The position numbers and the translations under genes are program-made. Below, in pieces: positions 42,393 through 50,500 of a DNA stretch of 64,000 nt. Origin of the DNA: [Pasteurella] mairii. Its GTDB lineage: Bacteria; Pseudomonadota; Gammaproteobacteria; Enterobacterales; Pasteurellaceae. The stretch covers positions 1,383,605 to 1,447,604 of the forward strand of contig UGSS01000002.1 in assembly GCA_900454475.1 (NCBI GenBank). The letters are read 5' to 3'. Below the pieces are notes generated by a model. The model did no database searches. It worked only from the letters and a program-made list of their open reading frames with translations, and was not told the DNA's origin. Every line of letters starts with the position of its first letter. Positions within the stretch are counted from its first letter, which is position 1.

Positions 42393-44003
42393 TTATTCCG
42401 GTTTATTGCGTTCTACCACGCTAAAAATGCCAAGGCAAAACAATAGTAAAATCAAAGCAGTAATGGCGGCTTCCGCCATGCGGTAACTGCCTAATTGCTG
42501 ATACAACAAATGTGGCAACGAAGTAAAATCTTGATTGCCGAATAAGGCGATCGCGGTAAAATCACCAAGCGACAACCCACAAGCTAAAGCAAAAGCATAT
42601 TTTATCGGTGCTTTTAAATTGTGCCATTCGATCAAACGCCAACGCGCCCAGCCGACAATGCCTAAAGATTGACACAATTTTTCATAATAAATCAAATTAT
42701 TACTCATCGGCACCGCCAAAATACGAATCACAAAAGGCATTGCCACCAAGGCATTACAAAAAATCACTATCAGCCATAAATGCAAGCTTGAAAAATCCCA
42801 ATTTTGCAGCGCAATAAATAAGCCCGTGGCAAGTACCAAGGTTGGCACCGCTAAAATAATCATACCGAAATTAGTCACAACATTAGCTAATTTTTGCCAA
42901 TACAGCCATTGCAGGCGACGAGAAAGCAAAAGTACCGCAATCGACAAGCACAACGCCAAGAATGCCGATGTCGGCGCCATGGTCAAAGAATATCCCAAGG
43001 CACGCCAAAGCGCCACGTTTTCCCAAGCCATGCGCCAATAATGTGCGCTTTGCGAAGTAAAAAAAGCGCTAACTACAATATGCAACAGCGGCGTTAATAC
43101 AAAGAGCAAACACAATCCCACCCAAAACACTTGCCAAATTTTGACCGCACTTTTTTGTTTATCTAACCATAAATTTTGGCTGGGCAAATCGATTGCCGGT
43201 GTGCGACTAAAAGCGCCGCCAAGGATGAACAACATAAAGCAAAAGCTCACTTGCAACAATGCAAATAACGCTGCTTTCGGCAGATCAAATTCAAATAACA
43301 AGGCTTGATAAATCGCCACTTCCAAGGTGGTATATTTGGGTCCGCCGCCCAAGGTAAGTACTAAGGTAAAACTGGTAAAACACAACATAAAAATCAGGCT
43401 AAATACCGGCAATGCTTGTTGGCGTAAATACGGATATTCAATCAGGCGCACAAATTGCCAACCGCGCAAATTCAATTGTGCCGCCAGTTGACGTTGTTGT
43501 GTAGGAATGGCTTGAAAACTTTGCAAAAATAATCGAGCCGCCAAAGGAATATTAAAAAATAAATGCGCGGTTAAAATACCGCTTAAGCCATAAAAATGCG
43601 GCTGCCAATGCCATCCTGCGGATTTGCTTAATTGCGCCAACCAACCGGAATTACCATACACACCCATTAACCCGAAAACCACCACCAACGCCGGCAATAC
43701 AAAGGTTAACGATAATAAACGCAGGATCCAAGACTGACTTGCCCATTTTTGATAAAACAACGCACGCGCCAGCAAAACGCCACCAAGAAGCGATAACACT
43801 GCCGATAAAAAGGCTTGCCAAAAGCTGAATAAAATGACTTGATGGACATAGGAATCATGCAAAAACGAGCCAAAAGCGACCGCACTTTCGGTGGAAAAAA
43901 CCGCCCGCAGCGCCAGCCAATAAATCCCCAGTAACAAGGCAAAAACTAAGATGCCGCCCATATAATGTCTTGGGCGGAATTGCGGCGAAGAAAAATTCAT
44001 CAT
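42393..44003 (-). CDS. thiP: Thiamine ABC transporter permease ThiP
   Basis: Inner-membrane permease made of two fused permease halves, about 12 helices over 536 aa. Each half has a coupling-helix EAA-type segment: [16 protein letters not shown], and [31 protein letters not shown] over residues about 464-495. The start overlaps the thiB stop by one base (TAATG), so translation is coupled. Layout thiB-thiP-thiQ equals that of the E. coli tbpA-thiPQ operon. Confidence 0.93.
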   Translation of the reverse strand: MMNFSSPQFRPRHYMGGILVFALLLGIYWLALRAVFSTESAVAFGSFLHDSYVHQVILFSFWQAFLSAVLSLLGGVLLARALFYQKWASQSWILRLLSLTFVLPALVVVFGLMGVYGNSGWLAQLSKSAGWHWQPHFYGLSGILTAHLFFNIPLAARLFLQSFQAIPTQQRQLAAQLNLRGWQFVRLIEYPYLRQQALPVFSLIFMLCFTSFTLVLTLGGGPKYTTLEVAIYQALLFEFDLPKAALFALLQVSFCFMLFILGGAFSRTPAIDLPSQNLWLDKQKSAVKIWQVFWVGLCLLFVLTPLLHIVVSAFFTSQSAHYWRMAWENVALWRALGYSLTMAPTSAFLALCLSIAVLLLSRRLQWLYWQKLANVVTNFGMIILAVPTLVLATGLFIALQNWDFSSLHLWLIVIFCNALVAMPFVIRILAVPMSNNLIYYEKLCQSLGIVGWARWRLIEWHNLKAPIKYAFALACGLSLGDFTAIALFGNQDFTSLPHLLYQQLGSYRMAEAAITALILLLFCLGIFSVVERNKPE

Positions 44004-45049
44004 TATTCTGTCAAGCTAACTTGCCATTGTGAAATCCATTGTTTCAACAGCACCGGTTGAATCTTCGTCGTATCAAAGACTTTCGCTTGCATTTGTTGCG
44101 TACGCAAGGCATCAATCGCTGGCGCAATTGGCGTATCGATCACCGGCAGCATCACGTTATATTGAGTAATTTCGCTTTGCGCTTGCGGCGTTAACAGAAA
44201 ATCCAAAAATAAATCCGCACAAGGGTTTTGGCTGACCGCAATTTTCGCCGCCACTTCAATTTGCAGCACGCCGCCTTCTTGTAAATTTGTCGCAGCATAT
44301 TGATCTTTTTGCTCTTGCAGCAAATGGTACAGCGGGGAGGTATTATAACTTAGCACCAAATCCGCCTCGCCTTTTAAAAACGCCCCGTAACTTTCCGACC
44401 AACCTTTGCCCACGGTCACCGTGTGTTTCGCCAGTTGTTGCCACGCTGTCTCGATTGACGCGGACGATGAATTATCAGCATTAAACACCGCATTCATCCA
44501 CACCACCAAGCCGCGCCCAACCGCGCTGGTTCGCGGATCCTGATAAATCACGCGTAAATCTTCGCGCTCAATCAATTCTTGCAACGTCTGCGGCGGGTTG
44601 GCTAATTTTGTTTTATCATAAATAAACGCATATTGCCCGAAATCATAGGGTAAAAAGGTAGAATCTTGCCAAGAAATCGGCAAGGATAAACGGGTTAAAT
44701 CCACCTTATTCGGCGCAAATAAACCAGTTTTGCGCGCTTCATCCAACACGTAATGATCCAACCCCAACACGACATCCGCTTTGGTTTTCTTACCCTCTAA
44801 ACGCAAGCGGTTAAACAGCGTACCGCTACTATCAAAAGGCACATAATGAATTTGGCATTGTTGCTGCACCTTTTCAAATAGCGCTTTCACTTTAGGGCCC
44901 GCGCCCCAATCAGAACTAAAACTGCCATAAGTATAAACATTCAGTAACGCAACAGATTGCGCCTTTGCCGCAACAGAAAATACGCCACTTGCCAACAAAA
45001 GTGCGGTCGAAAATAATCCCGTTTTTTTACCTATATTCTTGAACATCAA
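44003..45049 (-). CDS. thiB: Thiamine-binding periplasmic protein ThiB (TbpA)
   Basis: Periplasmic receptor for thiamine and its phosphates. It is 348 aa with a signal peptide to about residue 30 (AKAQ). The mature part includes LNVYTYGSFSSDWGAGPKVK, PFDSSGTLFNRLRLEGKK, DVVLGLDHYVLDEA and FLPYDFGQYAFIYDK, typical of TbpA. The gene lies 13 bases after thiE, joining synthesis/salvage and uptake genes in one unit. Confidence 0.94.
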   Translation of the reverse strand: MMFKNIGKKTGLFSTALLLASGVFSVAAKAQSVALLNVYTYGSFSSDWGAGPKVKALFEKVQQQCQIHYVPFDSSGTLFNRLRLEGKKTKADVVLGLDHYVLDEARKTGLFAPNKVDLTRLSLPISWQDSTFLPYDFGQYAFIYDKTKLANPPQTLQELIEREDLRVIYQDPRTSAVGRGLVVWMNAVFNADNSSSASIETAWQQLAKHTVTVGKGWSESYGAFLKGEADLVLSYNTSPLYHLLQEQKDQYAATNLQEGGVLQIEVAAKIAVSQNPCADLFLDFLLTPQAQSEITQYNVMLPVIDTPIAPAIDALRTQQMQAKVFDTTKIQPVLLKQWISQWQVSLTE

Positions 45050-45062
45050 TGCTTCCTTATGG

Positions 45063-45722
45063 TTAAGATTGTAATTGTTTGACTGCCGAGGCTATATCCG
45101 CCGCTTGCGTAATAGCGGAAATCACCGCTACGCCATCAGCGCCCAACCGGCGCAGCTGCGACGCATTTTGCGTGGTAATTCCGCCGATAGCAACACAAGG
45201 TTTATTTACCCCTAACTGGCGAATTTCGCGAATAAATGCCGGCGACAATACCAGCGCATGATCCGCTTTGGATTGCGTCGCAAAAATCGGTCCCAGTCCG
45301 AAATAATCAATATTCGGATTATCTTTATCGGCGACGCCTTGCGCCATATTATTAATCGACAAGCCGACAATTAACGAACGGGTGGCTCTTGCATCAAGCG
45401 CTTGTTTAATTTGATCTTTTTGTCCCACATGAATACCATCAGCCTCAATTTCCAAGGCGAATTCAATATCGTCGTTAACAATAAAAGGCACGCGATATTG
45501 GCGACAAAGATCACGACAAGCCAGCGCCAATTGCTTTTGTCGCGCCGGATCCGACGCTAAAGAATACGTACCTTTATCGCGAAATTGGAAACAACTGATT
45601 CCCGCCGCTAGTGCTCGCTGCAAAATCGACAATAAATTTTGTTCCGGCTGCCCGTTTAAATGGCGACAATCTTGCGTTCCCGCAATAAAATAAACCTGTA
45701 ACATCTTCGCAATCGCGTTCAT
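45063..45722 (-). CDS. thiE: Thiamine-phosphate synthase ThiE
   Basis: TIM-barrel enzyme that joins HMP pyrophosphate and thiazole phosphate into thiamine phosphate. It is 219 aa with FQFRDKGT, FIVNDDIEFALEIEADGIHVGQ split across residues 79-104, GPIFATQSKADHA and CVAIGGIT, the substrate- and phosphate-binding segments. It is 2 bases from thiD, so tightly coupled. Confidence 0.95.
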   Translation of the reverse strand: MNAIAKMLQVYFIAGTQDCRHLNGQPEQNLLSILQRALAAGISCFQFRDKGTYSLASDPARQKQLALACRDLCRQYRVPFIVNDDIEFALEIEADGIHVGQKDQIKQALDARATRSLIVGLSINNMAQGVADKDNPNIDYFGLGPIFATQSKADHALVLSPAFIREIRQLGVNKPCVAIGGITTQNASQLRRLGADGVAVISAITQAADIASAVKQLQS

Positions 45723-45724
45723 TG

Positions 45725-46528
45725 TTAATCCTTATATGCCCAATGGTTTGTCGGTCCGTGTCCATGCCCAATATTCAACGGATGAGAAATGGCGGCGCTG
45801 ATAAAGGCTTTGGCAGTGCGTATCGCTTCTTCAATCGAGCGCCCTTTTGCCAACTCTGCCGCCAAACACGCAGAAAAGGTGCAACCGGTTCCGTGCGTAT
45901 GCGGCGTATGATAGCGCAGACTTTCCAACACAAATTGTCGATCCGGCATAAAAACCCAATCTTGGCAAATTTCCGACGCAGAATGTTGGCTGTGCCCGCC
46001 TTTGATCACCACGGTTTTCACACCATAATCCTGTAATTGCAAGGCTGCCGCTTTAGCGGTTTTATTATCCACAATCTCAATGCCGGTTAAGGCTTGTGCT
46101 TCCGGTAAATTCGGCGTCAACACCTCTACCAACGGCAATAATTCACGTTTCAACGCGGTAATCGCACTTTGTTGCAACAACGGTGAGCCACCTTTCGCAA
46201 TCATCACCGGATCCAACACCATCTTACCAAAATGATGTCGTTTTACCCCTTGCGCCACAGTTTCAATAATTTCTGCAGTACCTAACATCCCGATTTTAAA
46301 GGCGGAAATCGTAAAATCTTGCGCAATAGCGTTGAGTTGTGCCTCAATCGTCGCCAGCGGAACAAAATGTATATCAAAAACGCCCAAGGTATTTTGTGCG
46401 GTCACCGCGGTGATCACCGACGTTCCAAATACACCTCGCATTTGAAAGGTTTTTAAATCCGCCTGAATACCGGCGCCACCACCGGAATCGGAGCCAGCAA
46501 TTGTCAAGGCTTGTGCTACTTTACTCAT
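45725..46528 (-). CDS. thiD: Hydroxymethylpyrimidine/phosphomethylpyrimidine kinase ThiD
   Basis: Phosphorylates HMP twice to HMP-PP. It is 267 aa and begins ALTIAGSDSGGGAGIQADLKTF, across residues 7-28, the family start. It also has GMLGTAEIIE, DPVMIAKGGSPLL and GTGCTFSACLAAELAKG near the C-terminus (the ribokinase-type catalytic Asp/anion hole). Its start overlaps the end of thiM by 8 bases. Confidence 0.96.
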   Translation of the reverse strand: MSKVAQALTIAGSDSGGGAGIQADLKTFQMRGVFGTSVITAVTAQNTLGVFDIHFVPLATIEAQLNAIAQDFTISAFKIGMLGTAEIIETVAQGVKRHHFGKMVLDPVMIAKGGSPLLQQSAITALKRELLPLVEVLTPNLPEAQALTGIEIVDNKTAKAAALQLQDYGVKTVVIKGGHSQHSASEICQDWVFMPDRQFVLESLRYHTPHTHGTGCTFSACLAAELAKGRSIEEAIRTAKAFISAAISHPLNIGHGHGPTNHWAYKD

Positions 46529-47321
46529 AGGTTACCCTCGCATATTGTTGAACCATTTCCGAAGTGATCGCCGCTAATTGATCCAAAAGTGCGGTCGAAA
46601 ATGCGCCTGTTTGTGTCGACGCTAAGGGTTTTGCCGCCAACTCGCCCGCCAAAGCATACAGCGTACAAGCTTCCACCACGGCGGCAAAATGTTGTGTTTT
46701 TTCCGCCACGCCCAAAAACGCCGCACAAACTGCGCCCAGCAAACAACCGGAACCCGTAATGCGCGGAAATAATGATGTACCATTGCTAATTTTACAGCAA
46801 GTCTGACCATCGCTAATCACATCCGTCGCCCCGCTGGTCGCCACAATACAAGCATATTTTAACGCCACCGTTTGGGTCAATTGCGCCACATCCGCCTGCC
46901 CCTCACCAGCATCCACGCCTTTCGCTTGCCACGCCACCTTTGCCAGCGTCGCAATTTCGCCAATGTTGCCGCGGATAAGCGCAAATTTCACTTCACTTAA
47001 CAACCGTTTTACCGCATTGCGCCGATATTCCGTCGCGCCAACGCCCACCGGATCCAGCACCACCGCAACACCTTGACGATTAGCCCATTTTCCCGCGACA
47101 ATCATCGCCTCCAATTCGTCCACTTTTAAGGTGCCGATATTGATTAATAAGCCTTGTGAAAATTGCTGAATATCCGCCATTTCATGAATATTGGCAGACA
47201 TTAACGGAGAAGCACCCAATGCCAATAATCCGTTGGCGGTATAATTTGATACCACTGTATTGGTCATACAATGCACTAGTGGGTTTGTCGTTTTAATCTT
47301 TGCTAATAAATTGAATTGCAT
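46521..47321 (-). CDS. thiM: Hydroxyethylthiazole kinase ThiM
   Basis: Salvage kinase phosphorylating the thiazole alcohol THZ. It is 266 aa, with PLVHCMTNTVVSNYTANGLLA in the first 35 residues, DPVGVGATEYRR, IRGNIGEI and TGSGCLLGAVCAAF. It is the first gene of the operon, with AAGGA eight bases before ATG 47321 and the TPP riboswitch about 70 bases upstream. No thiC, thiG or thiH is in the window, so this operon covers salvage and import only. Confidence 0.96.
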   Translation of the reverse strand: MQFNLLAKIKTTNPLVHCMTNTVVSNYTANGLLALGASPLMSANIHEMADIQQFSQGLLINIGTLKVDELEAMIVAGKWANRQGVAVVLDPVGVGATEYRRNAVKRLLSEVKFALIRGNIGEIATLAKVAWQAKGVDAGEGQADVAQLTQTVALKYACIVATSGATDVISDGQTCCKISNGTSLFPRITGSGCLLGAVCAAFLGVAEKTQHFAAVVEACTLYALAGELAAKPLASTQTGAFSTALLDQLAAITSEMVQQYARVTYE

Positions 47322-47391
47322 CGTTTTTTTTCCTTATAACAAGCAAAATAAACCAGCAATATTGACGTTTGAGAAGAGCAATTTGAACAAA

Positions 47392-47461
47392 TTAGTTTCC
47401 TACGCCAGTATTAACTGTTTCAGGTTCACGGGTATAATCTCAGCTATCGCACCCCGACTAA
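47392..47461 (-). ncRNA. TPP riboswitch (Thi box) upstream of thiM
   Basis: Read on the minus strand, the region shows the aptamer hallmarks in order: P1 arm TTAGT, GGGGTGC, CTGAGA (47436-47441), ACCCGTGAACCTGA, ACTGGCGTAGGAAAC and the closing P1 arm ACTAA. All positions fit the conserved THI element. About 70 bases separate it from ATG 47321. With no obvious terminator hairpin in that span, it more likely hides the ribosome site than stops transcription. TPP binding should shut the thiMDE-BPQ operon. Confidence 0.95.
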
Positions 47462-47525
47462 CGTGCTAAGTTTATGTCATTTTATATCCATCACACAACC
47501 AATTTTTTATATCCTCCCCATAAAA

Positions 47526-47553
47526 ATAAAGCGGGTTGACTTCCCCGCTTTAT
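47526..47553. terminator. Terminator downstream of the adhesin gene
   Basis: ATAAAGCGGG (47526-47535), loop TTGACTTC, CCCGCTTTAT (47544-47553). The symmetric AT flanks allow function on either strand. It sits 35 bases after the adhesin stop and 65 bases before the thiM riboswitch. Confidence 0.8.
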
Positions 47554-47587
47554 ATTCTTCGTTTTTACGAACCGCTCTTCAGCTTAA

Positions 47588-50500
47588 TTACCACTGATAA
47601 CCAATACCGACACCGCCGCCGACATCCCCCTGACTATTGGCATTGCCTTGAAGTTTCAAAATAAGTTTACCATTATCAGAAACACGAGAATATCCTACCG
47701 CAAAGGCATTTTCTCCTTTAAATGTCCCCGCAGACGCCGCCACCATGGATTTACCCGGCATGTAAACCTGTGGTAATGTTGCCGCCGCATTTGAACCTGC
47801 AATCCCTGCGCGCAAATCCTTATCCATTTTGTTCATTCGCTGGTAAACATTGCCCATTTGACCACGTAATTGACTGACGTTCACCGCATCCGTCGGGGCT
47901 TGACCCGGTGCCACGTTGGTAATGCGGTTGCCTCCGTTATTTAATCCGTTTTCGGTTAATTCTACTGGGTTCGCGCCGCTGCCAATGGTGACCCCTTTGT
48001 TGTTTAATACCGTGTTTCCTGCTCTCACTTGGTCTACGTTGATGTCTCTGGCTAGATTGTAGGTGACATCATTGCTTCCCGCCGATTTGCTAATCACGAT
48101 ATTACCATCAGTATTTTTCATATCTACCGTTGCCCCCGGATGAACCGTTGAACCGTTTTCTCCTTGGGCAGTTAAGGTGAAACCGGACTGGTTAATGGCG
48201 CTAGCAATGTCTTGCGCACTGACTAAGGCGTTGGCGTTTTCCGGTGCCGGGGTATCCACTTTGCCATTGGTGTTGCTTAAGGTCGTGGTCTTGGCTTTAA
48301 GCGCGCCCGTTGTGGCATCTTTGGTGATGGTGGTGTTGTCGGTGTTGACCGAGAGGTCAAAGACATTGGCACCACTGTCATTTGGTGTGGCAGTCACCGT
48401 TACCGAGTTGTCCGTGGAGGTCACTTCTTCTTTAGACGCGGCAATGCTGCTGGTTAACGCCTGTTGTACTGCATACAGTTGTGAACCATTGATAGCGTCG
48501 TGGCTGGTTGGTGAAATATCCCCGTTGGCAACGCCAGTGATTTTTTTATTTCCACCGTCAATGCCAGCAACGGTGATGCGCGGTCCATCTTTGATGGTTA
48601 ATCCATCACGGTTGATGTTGACATTGTCTCCGACGTTTACGGTTTTAAATGCCACGTCGTCTTTCGTTGCCACGGTGTAGGTTGTGCTACCATCTGGGTT
48701 GACTTCTGGGGTCACGTCAATATTGTTCCCAGCAGCTACTTTGGTGGTCGCTTTGGCAATGTCACCAGCATAATCGGCATACAATTCACCTTTGTCATTG
48801 AGCTTAATGGTGTTGTTGTCGATTTTGGCGTTGTATTTGACGGTGGTGGATGTTCCATCTGGTGTAGTTGTTACCACAGCTGTCGTGCCATTACCATCAA
48901 TAAAGTCTACGCTGTCATAGGCTTTGACAAAGTCCCCTGGTTGACCGTTGTTTTTCAAGTTCCAACCGGCGTTAAGAATATCGCCAACGGTGGCAGCGTT
49001 GTTCACCTTCAAGCTAGGCGGTAAATCTTGGGTTTTGGTGACCGCTTTTTTGTTGAGGTTATACACATCATCATTATATGTCTCCGGTAAATTAGACATA
49101 ACATTGGTTAATACGGTCGGCGTTGTGGTGCCTTTCGGTCCATTGATGGAGGTAATCACATTATCTGGTTCAACCGTCTCACCTTGACCATCCGGTTTAG
49201 TGTTATAAGTGATGTTACCGTCTTTGTCTTTTATCGGGTAAAGTTGTTTCCCGTTTTTATCCGTATACACCACCGGTAAGCGCGCATTGTTGGTCACCGC
49301 TTGGGCATCTACATCCACCGTAATGGTGCGTACATCCCCTTTGGTTTCTCCTGTCACGGTCGCTAATCCGCTGCCGACAAAATCGACTTTGTTGGCATTT
49401 TTTACCGTATCAATATAGTCATTACCGGAAGCGCGTAATTCCCAGCCCATATTGCGCAAATCGCCTACCGTTGCGGCATTGCTGTCAGGAACTTTATTAC
49501 TCTTACCGTCAGCTGCTAATTCGTTTAGATTAAGCAATGAACTGCTTCCTGTCGGATTGCCTTTACCAGTTGGTTTGGTTTCTACATTTTGCGTACTCAA
49601 TCCGCTGCTTAAATTGCCCACTTGGACGACATCGCCTTTCGTGCCCTTATCCGCAGCTGCCGGATTGATAACATTGACCTGTACGTCGCCGGCGTCAACT
49701 CCTACAACATTGTCTTTCGGCTCTCCGTTTGGTTTAAGCGCTGACGGTTTATAGTATTTACCGTTTTTGCCTTTGACTACTTGGTTTCCTTCCTTATCCG
49801 TAATCCCTAATAGGCTGTTAATTCGCACCGCACTGGTTTTGCCATCTTCAGCAACCTCCACATTGACCGTGGTGCCCACCCCATTGGCGAAATTCACTGC
49901 ATCATACGCCTTAACAAAATCTTTGCCTTCGCCATTGGCTTGTAAATTCCAGCCGGCATTAAGAATATCGCCTACCGTGGCAGCATTGTGATAAATATTG
50001 GTAACATTGTCCGGAGCAGTCTGTGCTTTGGTTATGTCACCCGCGCTCACTACGTCATTACCCAATTTTTTATTTTCATTTTCTTTCTTATCGCCAGCAT
50101 TATACGTTGGCGCAAGATTGCCTTGAAGATTTGACAATGCCATTGGGGTTGTCGTGTTGTTGTCGCCATTGTTCATAGCGGCAATCACATCTTTTGTCTC
50201 CACTGGCGTTGCATCATTTTTGGGTTTACCATCTGTCACATCTCCAGCTTTGTAGAATTTATCTCCTACTTTCACCAACTTATCACCCGCCTTATTGGTA
50301 TAAACCACCGGTAATTGCGCAGATTCCACCGCACTTTGGGAATCTACACTGATTTTGATTTCGCGTACATTCTCTTTCGTTTCACCGGTCACCGATATTC
50401 CATTGGCACCCACGAAATTAACTTCATTGGCATTTTTCACCGTGTTTTTATATCCGTTACCACTTGCGGAAACCACCCAGCCCAAATGGGTTAAATCGCG

